Shown here: piece after piece, positions 1 through 11,508 of the stretch
Layout of the letters: each line of letters begins with the position of its first letter
How positions within the stretch are numbered: position 1 is the stretch's first letter
Assembly: GCA_036417435.1 (NCBI GenBank)
Contig: CM070906.1
Location: forward strand, 43,041,396 to 43,105,395
From: Inia geoffrensis
Taxonomy: Eukaryota; Chordata; Mammalia; Artiodactyla; Iniidae
Direction: 5' to 3'
DNA: 64,000 nucleotides
Notes under the pieces: generated by a model
The model's database searches: none
Told to the model about the DNA's origin: nothing
The model's input: the letters and a program-made list of their open reading frames with translations, nothing else
Translations under genes and position numbers: made by a program

Positions 1-256
1 TTACATGAGGTACCTAGAGTAGTCAAAATCCAACACAGAAAGTAGAAAGGTGGTTGCCAGGGGCTGGGCAGAGGGAAGAATGGGGAGTTGTTTAATAGTT
101 ATAGTGTTTCAGTTTTGCAAGATGAAGAGTTCTGGACACTGCATGGCAATATGAATGTACTGTACTTAACGCTACTGCATTGTATACTTAAAAATGGTTA
201 AGATGGCAAATTGTATTTTACCCCAATGTTACCACAATTAAAAACAAAAAATAAAA
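1..256 (+). mobile_element. L1M (MB-like) 3' end
   Basis: The sequence reads like the 3' UTR of old mammalian L1 elements: a 'ggttgccaggggctgg' segment, a 'gttctgga' segment, then a 'cacttaaaaatggttaagatgg'-like block ending in an A-rich tail at about 236-256. The element is cut off by the left edge of the window, so its length is unknown. It carries no coding potential. The L1MB assignment is from memory. Confidence 0.7.
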
Positions 257-261
257 GAACA

Positions 262-475
262 GGGCTTCCCTGGTGGCGCAGTGGTTGAGAGTCTGCCTGC
301 CGATGCAGGGGACACGGGTTCATGCCCTGGTCTGGGAAGATCCCACATGCTGCGGAGCGGCTGGGCCCGTGGGCCATGGCTGCTGAGCCTGCGCGTCCGG
401 AGCCTGTGCTCCGCAACGGGAGAGGCCACAACGGTGAGAGGCCCGTGTACCGCAAAAAAAAAAAAAAAAAAAAAA
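262..475 (+). mobile_element. CHR-2 SINE (short cetacean deletion type)
   Basis: This tRNA-derived SINE starts with 'gggcttccctggtggcg'. A Pol III A-box-like segment lies near 271-284 and a B-box-like segment near 316-327. The body ends in 'gcccgtgtaccgc', followed by a run of about 22 A. The short body without the repeated 'acaactactgag' segment matches the deletion-type CHR-2 family abundant in cetaceans. It is inserted just after the A-rich tail of the L1 on its left, a typical SINE target. A clean target-site duplication could not be resolved because both flanks are A-rich. Confidence 0.92.
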
Positions 476-734
476 GAAAGAAACAACAGAAAATAAGTTG
501 GTGAAACCATAAGTTCTTTGCATAATCAGTCTGATAGGTTTTCCCCTTTTAGCCTTCATTTTTTTGAATTTGGAGCTTGACCTTAATTTCATATAGTTAC
601 TTGGCATTAAATGAGCCCTCTCCGCATAGTGTGTAGTCCAGTACTACTAAGGCACCTGAAAAGAGATTAGTTATCCTTAAACCAAACAATATTCCAAAGA
701 AAGCTCTACCTTCACCAAGCTATTCTGTGAAGAT
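476..734. other. Unique AT-rich spacer
   Basis: No coding frame, recognised repeat or structured motif was seen in this stretch. Confidence 0.5.
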
Positions 735-1185
735 TGATGGATTTCCGTATATTAGTTTTCAATGCTATGTAACAAATCGTCACAGACTTGGTGACTTAGA
801 ACAATATGCATTTATTATCTCAAAGATTCTCTGGGTGAAGTATCTGGGCACAGCTTGGTTGGGTCCTCTGCAAGGCTGCAATCAAGATATAAGCCAGGAC
901 TGGGTTCTCATTTGGAGGACCGATGGGGAAAGATGAACTTCCAAGATCACTCAGGTTGCTGGCAGAATTCATTTCCTTGTGACCATACAGCTCATATAAG
1001 CTTGATCCTTCAAAGTCAGTAAGGAAAGCAGTTGGGGGCAAGATAAAGTCCTATATAGCATGACTTAATCAGGGGAGTGACATCTTATCACTTTTGTCAT
1101 ATTCTGTTGATAGAAGCAAGTCACGGGTCTCTTTCACAATCAGGGGGGTGGAGGATAATACAAGGGCAGGAACACAGTGGTTGGA
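735..1185. repeat. Old interspersed repeat, family unassigned
   Basis: The block resembles a dispersed mammalian repeat I have seen before but cannot name. It has a 'tgtaacaaat...acttggtgac' opening, a 'gcagaattcatttccttgtg' core and an 'agaagcaagtcac' module near the right end. It is strongly diverged and has no open frame. LTR-type and L1M 3'-end origins are both possible. Confidence 0.45.
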
Positions 1186-2449
1186 GTTGTAAAGTCTGTT
1201 CATCACATTTCTCTATCCATATTTTTCTCTTATATCGTTGACACAGTGTAAAGAGTATTCCTATGAATAACCTGTCTTGATTAGGTTGAAAGGTGCCTAT
1301 GACTGATCTCTTGCTGACCTTGGGGATTTAAGCGTGTCCATTTCCTTGTTTCTACTTCCAGTGTACAACATTTTAAAACTCTCCTTCTGAAGTTTGGGCC
1401 TTTGAATAATCCACAAAGCTGCTGCTTATTTTCTTTAGCAGTCTATATTAAATGCAGAACACCGATTGTTAGAAAACTAGTGATCTGTTCTCCCTTTCAG
1501 CTTTCCACGTCAGATGACAAACTTCAGTCTCTAATATAAATTTACATTCATTAATAAGCTAGACTCAAATGTTTTCTTGGAAATAATTAGAGATTAAAAA
1601 AAAAATCTTAGTTTAAATTTTTTTCTTGTTATAACATACCACCATACTTCAATTCCTTGGAACCAAAATGTGTATTTTGTGTGTATGTGAGTGTATGTGT
1701 ACAAAAATGTGGATTTATGACAACTTTTTGGTAAGCTCAGAAAAGGTCTTCCTCTGTTTTCCCAAATAGTCTCAGTAAGTGCTCTGGGCAAAATTCAAGT
1801 CTTTACATTTCTTCTCTCGTACATATTTACTACAAGCTTCTGCTTACCAGACATTTCTGGACCATTTAAAATGCAATGGTTATGGTAACTAACTGTGTAC
1901 CTTTCTTCAGTTCTAACTCAAGAGATTAGTGCTGATATATTTGCTCTCTAATACAGAATACCTTTTTATAAAGGCATCTTATCTATTTCTAGCTAGACTG
2001 TCACCAGAAACAAATGCTTTTAAAACACCTTCAAACAAATTATATTAGGATTTTAAAACAGACTGATGAAACTTACTTCGTTATCCAAATAATCAATACT
2101 GAGGACCACACTTTCAGTAGAAGTGATCCCCTTGTGTGTAACCGTAACTCAGAAATTAATCTGTTCTATTTTCATGGTAGAACCAGATGTCAATTTTGTC
2201 AATTTCTGATTTCCTTCTGTTTCTTAATTCCAAAGGATATCTGATAAAATTTTCACTTGGACCTTCAACATATCGTTTGCCTCAAGTTTATATGCGACTT
2301 TCTTTTTAAAGAGGTGAGGCTATAAAAGCTGATACTAGCTATTTTCTATTGAATGGCAACTAAAGGTTGTCATGCTACATCACAGACACATGTTGTTTCA
2401 TTTCATCTGAGAAGAGGTGTGGATTTTATGAGCTGGATTTTTTAAAAAA
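1186..2449. other. Unassigned AT-rich sequence
   Basis: There is no supported gene or clear repeat here. Short T-rich and GT-rich stretches occur at 1590-1630 and 1670-1700. The open frames present are short and show no family features. Confidence 0.45.
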
Positions 2450-2600
2450 TTTCTTTAATAGTTAAGGAAGGGAGGTTCTAATATTTTAGGAAATTTATAC
2501 AAGATTATATGATTGTTTGGATAGTGGTGCTGGGATTTGAATCTAAACCTATCTAACCTCATACTCCAATGAGATAGGCTCAGATGTAGTGAGCAACAGA
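2450..2600 (-). mobile_element. MIR relic
   Basis: The 'ggtgctgggatttgaatctaaacc' region is the reverse complement of the MIR core region that reads 'gggttcgaatcc'. It is preceded by a decayed version of 'aagttacttaacctc'. The copy is highly diverged and partial. Confidence 0.5.
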
Positions 2601-2689
2601 TTGAGAGGGCAGGGCAGCAGAGCAGGCCCTGCACAGGATAGAGGATGTAAAAGCAGAAAGTAGTTGCGTTCCCCAAGCCCCTCCTATAG

Positions 2690-2880
2690 AAGAGATGTCT
2701 ACCTCAAGATTATCAACCCTTTTCAGACAGACCACTGGTCATCTTATAGGCATCACTGTATGAGCTAAGCCTTACATCTACCCTCCTCACACCATCTCCA
2801 GTGTGGCAACTGGCTACACAAAACACAAGGGGAGCGATCTGGAGACATACCAGTAGATAAGGTTTTAACAAGTTCAGATC
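2690..2880 (-). repeat. Repeat block A, similar to block B at 3785
   Basis: A stretch containing 'atcaacccttttcagacagacc' and 'tctaccctcctcacaccatc' closely parallels 3810-3910 in the same order and spacing. Two similar blocks about 1.1 kb apart point to a dispersed family or an old local duplication. It has no coding frame. Confidence 0.5.
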
Positions 2881-3274
2881 AGCTCCTACCTCTATCCTCT
2901 ATGACTTACCTTCTCCTGAATTTAAAGCCTCTTTATTTTCAAATAACTTGCTGTTTTGACTTAATTTGATTTTCTAATATTTTGGTCTTCTAAGGCACCA
3001 TGATAAAGAAGAGAAGTAGCCATAGAATAGAACAACTAGTTCTGATGTGATTGACCAGCACTATGAAAAGGACAGGCTGAAAATTAAGAGTGAATGGAGT
3101 TGAGTATTTTTTGTGTCCTAAGCCCACAGATCCATTTAAAAATTCCAACTTTGTATTTCATGTCAGATAAACAATTTCTTATGCATTGAGGAAAAATTGT
3201 GTGTGGGTGTTCACAGGGGGACAGGTATGAAATTAAATCTCTGAGAGCTTACTGTTCAATAGAAACTATGCATA
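2881..3274. other. Unassigned sequence
   Basis: No feature was recognised in this AT-rich interval between repeat block A and a MIR. Confidence 0.45.
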
Positions 3275-3440
3275 TACTACAGCAGCAATTAATTTCACAC
3301 TAACTCTACAATACATTTAATATCAGCCCCATTTTAGAGAAAATGATACTGATGTTCAGGGAAGTTAAATGCATGTTCCAGGCCACAGAGGTGGTAAGTA
3401 GCACATCTCATTCCAAATTCAGTACTCTTTCCCTTACAGG
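3275..3440 (-). mobile_element. MIR relic
   Basis: The order 'ccccattttagagaaaatga', 'gggaagttaaatgcatg', 'ccacagaggtggtaagtag' is the reverse complement of the MIR central region (cccattttacag ... gaggttaag ... cacacagctagtaag). The sequence is ancient and diverged. Confidence 0.65.
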
Positions 3441-3784
3441 TATTAACCATTTGTGGTGATCATATGTACAATATTAAGATCAGATTTTAATACAAGTTCC
3501 TTCGAACATGCAAATAGATAAAAGTATCTAAAACACTGTGTAAAAGTGTACATTTGTACACTTCCAAGGAGACTCTACTCAACTTAGATTTACCAATTAG
3601 TATGCAATTTCAGCCTAATTAAAACATGTCATGCAAGTAGAATAACATTTTTAATCATTTATTAATAATTAACATCTAAATATTTACTTTATCTCTCTTG
3701 AGGATTCTGTTAGTGAGTAAAAGTTAAAGTTTTTAAAGTTTAGATGCTATTAAGAGATACATATGTAAAACTGGAACTTCCTCA
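3441..3784. other. Unassigned AT-rich sequence
   Basis: Nothing recognisable was seen here; the interval separates a MIR from repeat block B. Confidence 0.45.
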
Positions 3785-5170
3785 ATACCCCTGAGCTCCT
3801 CTGACTGGGACAGATATCACCCCAAGGTCATCAACCCATTTCAAACAGACCCCTTGTCATTTCATAGTCATCTGCATATAATCCAGCATCACATTCACCC
3901 TCCCCATAATCAGGAGATTGGAGTGGGATGTCTTTATTGCTGCTACAACTCCAGCTTCCTTTTGGTCACAAATATCCATTCACTCCATTTCCCCATGTGA
4001 AAAACACTAAATTCCTCTTCAAAACATCCCCATAGTCCCATTTTTACATGGCATCAGGCTCAACCAGGTCCAGATGTAGTGCCTATGGATCTGGAGAACT
4101 AAATTGTCTGCACCCCTCCCATCCCATGCACCCAACATGTGATGGTAGAAAAGGGCAGGGTAACCCAATAAACACCCGTAACTCGAAATGGAAAGAAAGG
4201 GAGGCAGATAGAAGTTATGAGTCTACAGCAATTCTGAGATCCTAACGAGCAAATATTGCCAGAATCCTGTACCCTGGGGATAGGAAATGTACCTTGACTA
4301 AGCTTCAGTTCAGTTCAGTCGATTGTTCTCTCTAGCTCTTGACTCCACTCTGTGGGATTTTCTCCTTTGCATCATTCTCCTTGGCCATTTTTGAAAAGGG
4401 CATCGAGCAGATTTCTTGGTCAGCTTCCTGTTGAATGTCTTTTAATATCTCAAAATTCTCATATTCTTTTAGTGCAGGCAGGAGGTGCCTTTGCTAGTAC
4501 AACTCCCTTGAAACATTCTGAATTTCTATGTATTTGATTCCGGTCAAATCCATGTGCCAAATGTCACCTCTAAAATAGTTTTACAAAATACCTCTCTCTC
4601 TCTCCTTAGTTACTGGAGGTTTGTATACGTCAGGATTCTATGGGCTTATGACCCTACATTTCCTAGGAGTCTTGTTGGCTTAGAAGATCTACTAGATGTA
4701 TCTTACTCCTTTCAGAGGTTTTAACAAAGAATGTCACAGCCACAGGCTTGACTTAGTCTTTGCTCTGAGATCATGTCTTACTGTAATGCTCAGAGTGAGT
4801 AGTTGTCCTTTATCTGAGGCTGTTCTTCAATGGACTGTCAAAGAAAGATTACACTGGACAAAGTTAAAAAAAACCAGGAAGCCTTAGTTAAGAATATTGC
4901 CGCAGAGGAAAGAGACTGAACTCAAGATGAATGTATTTTTAAGTGCTGAGGTGAGTGATCTAGTGGAAAAGGACTAGAGAACATTAAGGAAGGAGATTGG
5001 TCAGTGGGATGTGTCATCACATTGAGTTGTTCCTGAGTTTGCAGATGTTTTCCTCTTCGATTAGGCCATCTGTGTTTGCTAACTGATGCCCCTTGAAGAC
5101 ACTATCCTACCTTTCCACTGGGACTGGGAGGTAGGAGCACTCTCATCCTTGATGACTGTATTTCAAAGGG
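3785..5170 (-). mobile_element. Repeat block B, possible MaLR/ERVL-like internal sequence
   Basis: This long, moderately GC-richer block is unlike the AT-rich surroundings. Read on the minus strand it resembles internal sequence of an old MaLR or ERVL-type retroelement, with 'aaaatggccaaggagaatgatg' and 'tgtttgaaatgggttgatgacc' segments. All frames are broken by stops; the longest is under 70 codons, so no protein is made. Its end nearest 3785 repeats in block A. The family call is tentative. No flanking LTRs were seen at either edge. Confidence 0.35.
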
Positions 5171-5185
5171 TTGGCTCCCAGGTCT

Positions 5186-5207
5186 TTTTTTTTTTTTTTT
5201 TTTTTTA
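5186..5207. repeat. Poly-T tract (about 22 T)
   Basis: A long T run such as this often marks the A-tail of a minus-strand retrocopy. The sequence to its right could not be assigned to any retroelement or gene, and no target-site duplication was found. Confidence 0.7.
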
Positions 5208-5394
5208 ATGGTTTTCCATTTATATTAGGCTTACAAAAATTCAATTTAATGGTGTCTTTAGATACACATTTACTGAATAAAATCAAATATATATTATCTT
5301 CATAATAATTTTTTTAAAAAATGCAATGGACTTATTTAAGTTTCTTCCATGGTTCACCATAATTTAGGTAGAGAAAATTCTATTTTTAAAAATG

Positions 5395-5450
5395 AACTAA
5401 TTAATTATTTATTTTAACATCTTTATTGGAGTATAATTGCTTTACATAAG
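5395..5450 (-). mobile_element. Very short L1 3' tip
   Basis: The segment 'acatctttattggagtataattgctttaca' is the reverse complement of the extreme 3' end of artiodactyl/cetacean L1 elements. Only about 45 bp remain, so this is either an extremely 5'-truncated insertion or a fragment. Confidence 0.55.
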
Positions 5451-6414
5451 AAAAACCTTTTTGTATTGTAAAACTGGCAAGAGGCTGGGAGAATATTTAC
5501 CTCTCAAAAGGGCAGAGAAAGAGTTTACAATAGAAAGTTTTCTGAAGTAAATGCCCCAAAATAAGGGAGGCAGAAAGCTCCCTAAAGTTTAGTGAAGCTG
5601 AGGGGAAGATTAAGGCCATCTTGGTTAGGATACACCTTTGATTTGAAGACTGACAGTTCCTTTCTCCAGCCATGCAATCTCTGAGCTCTCTATTCTAAAT
5701 TTTGCTTGCCAACTGGCTAGTTTTTGTTTTATTTTGTTCTTTAATGAGCTCATCACTTTCTTGTAGTATCTTAAGCAAGTAACTCATACATTCAACATTT
5801 TGCCTCAAAATTTTATTTTCTCTCTTTTAAATAACTGTAACTAAAATTTTACCGAAAGTCTTGCCACTATTACAGGGCTCATTCTTCCAGCTTCCTGTAA
5901 GAGAGTCTCTTTGCTGCCTCCCACCTAATTCCAAATAAAACAGCACACATTTTAGTTTTTCCCATTTGTGTGTTTTGTTTTGTTTTGTTTTGGTTTATGG
6001 TATCATCCCATCACCAATTTTTCATAGTCATATTTTCCTACATAAAAATCTGTGGCATACAGCATTAAGTGTTTTTCGTGCCCATGGTCTTTGGGTCAGC
6101 TTGGGTCAGCTTGTGGGCTCAGCTGAAGGGTATTAAGATGCCAGGGAAAACTTCTCATGACAAAGGCAGAAGCACAAACGAGAAAGCCAAAAACTGAAGC
6201 ATATTTTAAGCCTCCTGTGTCATCAGTTCACTAATACAGTATTCCACTTGCCAAAGCAATTTACATGGCCACACTTAAAGTCAAGGGGAAAGGAGGAATA
6301 CTCTATCCAGTATGGATAAGGGGAAAAGGAACTGAACAATGGACACGAGCAAGGACTTACTCTACAACAGCTACTTTTGCCTCTTCTTAAATTTTTAAAT
6401 GAGAGAAAAATGTA
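5451..6414. other. Unassigned sequence with a (TTTTG)n tract
   Basis: No gene was seen. A short TTTTG pentamer repeat lies at about 5971-5995. An 11-bp 'tgggtcagctt' unit is present twice in tandem near 6090-6112. Confidence 0.45.
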
Positions 6415-6510
6415 TGTTTCACAGGGCTGCTGTAGGACTTATACAAAATAGCATAAGTGAAACATCTAATAAGGTTACTGGCATATGTAGAAATTTCTTA
6501 AATTTTAGTT
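6415..6510 (+). mobile_element. MIR 3' part, weak
   Basis: 'cacagggctgctgtaggactt' followed by 'gcataagtgaaacat...ttactggcatat' parallels the MIR region that reads 'catagggttgttgtgaggatt ... cagtgcctggcacat'. The match is weak. Confidence 0.4.
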
Positions 6511-7387
6511 TCTTTGTACTAAGTTAAATATCATTCATCAAGGAAAAAAATGGACACTTTACATCTTATATTTATACATAGAATATTATTTTTTTCTTTA
6601 ACTGGTGTCTCCCTTTTCCCTTTAAAAATATAACTCACTTTACTAAATGTGTCACAAAGTGTTTTAGTCTCAAATAATGTATGGTTGTATGGTTTTACAG
6701 GTTAAATTTTTATTAGAATCTCTTCAGATATTCTAATTCTATTCTGAGTCAGTTAACAACCCAAGATCCAGAATGAGACGTTTTTCCCCCTAGGAACATA
6801 TTTAAAAGAATGGCTGGAGAAGAGCCTTTTGTGGGTCAGGACAGTCTTGATGAATATTCCCACCAATAATTAATTCCTGATTCACAGAATTAGGAAGGTT
6901 ATGAATCTCCACTTGGTACAATTTAATCATTTGAACTTAATTTGTATGAATTTAGCTGGAGAAAAACTGGACTAATTTCAGACTGGTAAGCGGATGGCCA
7001 GTTTTCCTCTGCTTACTATTCCCTCAGTTCCCTTCCTCCTTCAGTTTTCATCTACTATCTCACAAGTGTTTTTAGGACTATTCCCTGGAGGTTCATAGAA
7101 TGAGTGATATTCTCTGTGGCTACTCACTCTGCTGAGATAGAAAAGATTCCAGGAGAAAAAGATAAAAATATATTGGCCCTTTATGAAACTGCCTTTGTCT
7201 GCATTAGTAGGCTCTATCCGGCAACATTAAATACATTATTTATTGCTGTCCTTAAGATTTTCTTGAAACAGCAAAAGATATATTTAAATTGAAATTAAAA
7301 TAAATATGCTGCATAATTTCTTTAGACTTTGATGTCTTAGCATTTGTGTATAAATTTTAATTTATATAAATATGTAACTAAACATAA
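6511..7387. other. Unassigned AT-rich sequence
   Basis: No supported gene or repeat was recognised in this interval. Confidence 0.45.
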
Positions 7388-7645
7388 AGTTGTAGCAGTG
7401 AATAAGAGTATGAAATTTGGAGTTAGATTAAATAGGGCTTGAGTTCCAGATGTTTGACTCTGGAAACCAGACAGTCTATGTGAATTTCAGTATTTGCATT
7501 TGTTAAATGGGTTTAACTCTAGCACATCCTTGCATGACTATTTCAGGGGTTAAGTGAAATAACTCAAATGTTTCATATATTGCCTGGGAGAACTAAATGA
7601 GATAGGCATGTAATATGCACAGTACATGACAATTAGTAAGGACTA
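7388..7645 (+). mobile_element. MIR, nearly full length
   Basis: The order 'gaatttggagttagatta', 'gggcttgagttccag', 'atttgttaaatgggtttaac', 'ggggttaagtgaaataa' and 'atgcacagtacatgacaatta' follows the MIR consensus from its tRNA-like head through the core to the tail. The divergence indicates great age. Confidence 0.7.
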
Positions 7646-8332
7646 AAAATATATATATACTCATGTTTATACTACATGCCATGCATATTACATATACGTA
7701 ATAGGTATTAAATATTTTACCATAACTTTACTAATGTGATATAAACACATACCCGTTAATATTCTTCAAACAGGTAATAATTAGCAAGTCTCCGAATTAA
7801 AATAGGAATAGACAAATTTCTCCTGCAAAGGCCCAGTCAGTATATATGTCCTGCTTTGTGGGACATACACACTCTGTCACAGCTTCTCAATTCCACTGTT
7901 GTAGCAGCCTAGAAACCATGGACCATACGTAAATGAATGAGCTGTGGCTGTGTTCCAAAAAAGCTTTGTGAACATTGAAATTTAAATTTTATCTGTTTTT
8001 CACATCATGAAATATTTAAGTTTTTTATATTTCTGCAACCATTTAAAAATATAAAAGCCATTTGCAGCTCCATAGCTGTACAAAAAGAGGTGGTGGGTCA
8101 ACCTTGGCCCATGTGCTATAGCTTACCTACTACTAAATTAAGACACTGTACCAGCATTGACACTCCTCTTCTCCCTCTTACAGTTTTTTTTAATTTACTT
8201 AATTTTTGATTTGTTTAAGTTTTAGTTTAGTTGTAGTTTTGTTTTAAATCATATAACTAAAGAATTTCTCACAGGAAGGCCATATTGATTCTATTTACTA
8301 AATGGATATTACCTTTCTGTGCTCTTTTCCCA
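7646..8332. other. Unassigned AT-rich sequence
   Basis: No coding or repeat signal could be supported apart from a short TA-rich run near 7649-7662. Confidence 0.45.
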
Positions 8333-8346
8333 CAAATTATTTTTTA

Positions 8347-8561
8347 TTTTATTTTATTTTATTTTTTTGCGGTACGCGGGCCTTTCACTGTTGTGGCCTC
8401 TCCCGTTGCGGAGCACAGGCTCCGGACGCGCAGGCTCAGCGGCCATGGCTCACGGGCCCAGCCGCTGCGCGGCATGTGGGATCTTCCCGGACCGGGGCAC
8501 GAACCCGTGTCCCCTGCGTCGGCAGGCGGACTCTCATCCACTGCGCCACCAGGGAAGACTG
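8347..8561 (-). mobile_element. CHR-2 SINE (short type) with target-site duplication
   Basis: In reverse complement this runs from 'gggaagac' at the right end to 'gcggtacgcgggcc' and a T-rich tail with TTTTA units at 8347-8368. B-box and A-box-like segments lie near 8506 and 8540. The 13-bp target-site duplication 'caaattatttttt' is seen at 8333-8345 and 8562-8574. Many CpGs remain, consistent with a fairly young copy. The apparent open frames through it are just the SINE body. Confidence 0.95.
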
Positions 8562-8574
8562 CAAATTATTTTTT

Positions 8575-9088
8575 TTAATGTTAGTTTGACATGGAAAGCA
8601 ATTATTAGTTGGATAAAAACAGATCTTTAACAATTATATATGTGCTTATGCTTGTACTTGATAAACCTTCCTATTATTTCTAATACAGTTTCTGGTTTTC
8701 AGTATTTCTACTGCCTTGGGTTTTTTGTTTGTTTGTTTTGTTTCTGAGTAAATAAGATAACTATTATCACTGAAGGGAGAGATTTAAATAAGTAGAAATA
8801 AGTAGAGCACAAAACAAAAGGCCTAAGAAATCAAATAAATCCCTATAAAAACTGCTCTAAAATGTTTAATTTCATCACTTTTTATATTATGGCATAACCA
8901 TTGTTTGAGAGGCTTACTCAGGTCTGCAAAACTCAATAAGTGATTTTTATTTTAGTTGAATAGAGTAGTTAATAATCTGATAGGCAACCTACTATCTAAG
9001 ATAGCACAACTTCCCAAGTTTTACCATGGATCACAGGAAAGTCAAAGCATCAGTTAACCATCTTCCATTTACATGCACCCTTCCTGTG
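8575..9088. other. Unassigned AT-rich sequence
   Basis: No feature was recognised beyond a small GTTT repeat near 8725-8741. Confidence 0.45.
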
Positions 9089-9435
9089 ATGGTTAATTTT
9101 ATGTCAGCTGGACTGCGCTAAGGGATGCCCAGATAATACTTTATTTCTGGGTGTGTTTGTGAGGGTATTTCCAGAAGAGAGTACCATTTGATTTAGTAGA
9201 CTGAATAAAGAAGATCTGCCCTCACCAATGTGGGTGGTAGCATCAGTCTGTTGAGGACCTGAATGGAAAAGAGAAAACGTGAAAGAAGGAAGGGTGAATC
9301 CCCTCTCTTTTTCCTTGAGCTGGGTGGGATGTCATCCATCTTCTCCCGCCTCCAAGCACAGGAGCTCCTGCTTCTCAGCTCTTCAGACTTAGGCTGAATT
9401 ACACCACCAGGCTTCCTGCTTCTCCAGCTCATTGT
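9089..9435 (+). mobile_element. MLT2-like ERVL LTR, 3' truncated
   Basis: It begins 'tgtgatggttaattttatgtcagctggac' with the LTR-type TG, then carries 'gggtgtgtttgtgagggtatttcc', 'gccctcaccaatgtgggtgg' and 'ccatcttctcccgcctcc', in the order of MLT2 LTRs. The segment containing the polyadenylation signal and the terminal CA is missing, so the copy is 3' truncated or partly deleted. It is an old LTR fragment with no coding sequence. Confidence 0.7.
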
Positions 9436-10365
9436 GTGTCTACACCTTTAGAAAAGTTCCCAGAACTTCCTTTTGATTCTAACTGAAATATTCTTCATCT
9501 AATTATTATTAAATGCCATTTTCCCCCAATATGTCCCAGTGGAAACTAGAAATATTTTCACCAGTGGCTTAAAAAGTTAGTGAATCAGGGCTTTAAAAGG
9601 GCAGATAATGCACAGATGCACAATAAAAGTTTAACGGGTGGGCCCTGACATTTTTGGAATACCCTTAGTGAATATTAAATAATAGAATTCGAAAGCTAGT
9701 ACTAACTCAAGTTCAGTGCTTCCTTCTCTGTTGTGACTGTTGACTCTGCAGAACTCGCAGCTTTTCTTCATTCCGAGCAACACTAAAATGTGATGTTACT
9801 GCCACAGACTCTTCCTGTTTATTCTTTAAATTGTTTCAAATATTTTAAAGACTGAATTGGATTCTCCATGCAGCAGTCTCATTGCTGCATTCTCTTGCAT
9901 ATCCAAGGACCCAAAGCACAGGTAAATAAAGCACAAATATAATGAAAAATGTTTTCTTTGATTTTATAGACTGGAGGTAAGGCAAGGGTAGAGAAAAGTT
10001 AAGGGAAGTGAAGAAATTATACAGAAAGTTTTCATTATCTCCAAATTAAAAGATTCTTTATATTTACACTAAAATATGCAGAATAAAAATCAGACTGAGT
10101 ACAGTTAAACATTTATGGTCTTCTTTTGTCTAAAATATTTCATAAAATCCGGAAATTTGAACAACCGATACTCAAACCTTTTCTTAACAAATTATGAAAA
10201 TGTCTTAGTGCTTTACCTTTCTAGACTTAATATTGCTTTAGGAGCAACCCTTGGAATTTTTTTGATATTTACTATAAAGACATTTTGAATACAATATTTT
10301 TTAACTTATACTTCTGTCTCTAATTAAAGACACTTGGGAAAAGTTTCAGTGTCCTGAGGCAGGAA
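9436..10365. other. Unassigned AT-rich sequence
   Basis: There is no supported gene or repeat. Short motifs here do not form a convincing regulatory cluster. Confidence 0.45.
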
Positions 10366-10510
10366 TGCATATACATATATATATATAAAATATATATTTA
10401 TGATATATATTTACAATATACATTTAAATTTATATTTACAATATATATTTATAATATATTTTATATATTTATAACTTTATATTATATATAAGTAAGTTAT
10501 ATACATATAA
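10366..10510. repeat. (TA)n-rich low-complexity tract
   Basis: About 145 bp are made almost entirely of A and T with repeated 'atatat', 'tatattta' and 'acaatat' units. This is an interrupted and partly duplicated AT microsatellite. Confidence 0.85.
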
Positions 10511-10643
10511 TTTATTTTTATCTAATGGGTTGGTCCATGGAATTATAGAACTTATAAATCATGTTAGACTGTGTGTTATGCTGCTTTTTCATGTTTGCTG
10601 CCAGGAAGCTCAGAGGAGAATTTGTAGTTCATCGCCATTAAGT

Positions 10644-10699
10644 ACATAGGATCTCATAGGATCCATAGGATGAGGTCATAGGATCTCACAGGATGAGGT
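10644..10699 (+). repeat. Short imperfect direct repeats
   Basis: The unit 'cataggatctca[t/c]aggat' occurs at 10644 and again from 10677, each followed by a 'gatgaggt' module. It is a small local duplication with no known function. Confidence 0.7.
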
Positions 10700-11490
10700 T
10701 TCTTGCCTCTTTCCCTTCCAAAGAAAATACTGAAGGAAATACAGAAGTGAACTGGTTAAGTTTTTCCTTATCTGTACACTGATAAATAGAGATGAAAAAG
10801 GAGACTCTCTCCAGCCAGTGAAGAAATGTCCTCCAAAGTTCCTTTGGCAGATGCTAACCAAGGCTTTATTTTCAGGGATGGGAAGTTCAGAAGCTTAGAA
10901 AAAAAATTCATTTCATCACGTAGAAAAATTCAGCTCTTTTCAGTTTTTATACCTAACTTCATTGAAAACTCAAGGCATGTCATTGAAAGCTTTGGAATGT
11001 CTTTTGTTTTCTTTTTCCCAGTTAATCAATTATGATTATTTTTGAAATTTAAGTGGTGATTTACAAGGATAGACTTTATTAAGTTGTGCTATTTTTGGAT
11101 ATATGAGCATCCAAAATGTTAAAGAAAAGACAAAGAAATAAAAATTAACAATATAGGAAATTTTCTGATGAATTTTAATTTTCAAAGGAAAAGAACAGCT
11201 CTCGAAGCAGGTACATGCAATCTTAGTAAAATGCAGAAGATTGTCACAATTCAAAGCATCGTGAAAGGAATGCTAGCATATAAATCAACATTTGATAAAA
11301 TGAAGTGTTGGGAGATACCTAATATATGGTACATAGTAGATGCATTTGGGAGTATTGGGCTTAGCTCTGTTTCTTGGCTAAAATAATAATAAAAAAAAAT
11401 TAGTTGGTAGATAGCACATTTCCATATAGGCATATATGGCTTGGAAAACTGATTTAAGGTTTAACCTCTTAGTTTATAAGGACTTTATTT
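10700..11490. other. Unassigned sequence
   Basis: No gene was found. The open frames present are under 75 codons and match nothing recognised. Confidence 0.45.
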
Positions 11491-11508
11491 TACAGACTTA
11501 GAATTTTA
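11491..11508. repeat. Left target-site duplication of the 11.5-13.0 kb L1
   Basis: The 18-bp string 'tacagacttagaatttta' is identical to 13011-13028. The copies flank the L1 exactly, as expected for a retrotransposition target-site duplication. Confidence 0.95.

Noticed and set aside
281..496. Open frames through the SINE at 262-475 (and equivalents at 8285-8630, 48688-49093 and 53335-53572)
   Set aside because: The CHR-2 SINE body is open by chance in several frames on both strands. The same peptide words recur at every copy, so these are repeat translations and not genes.
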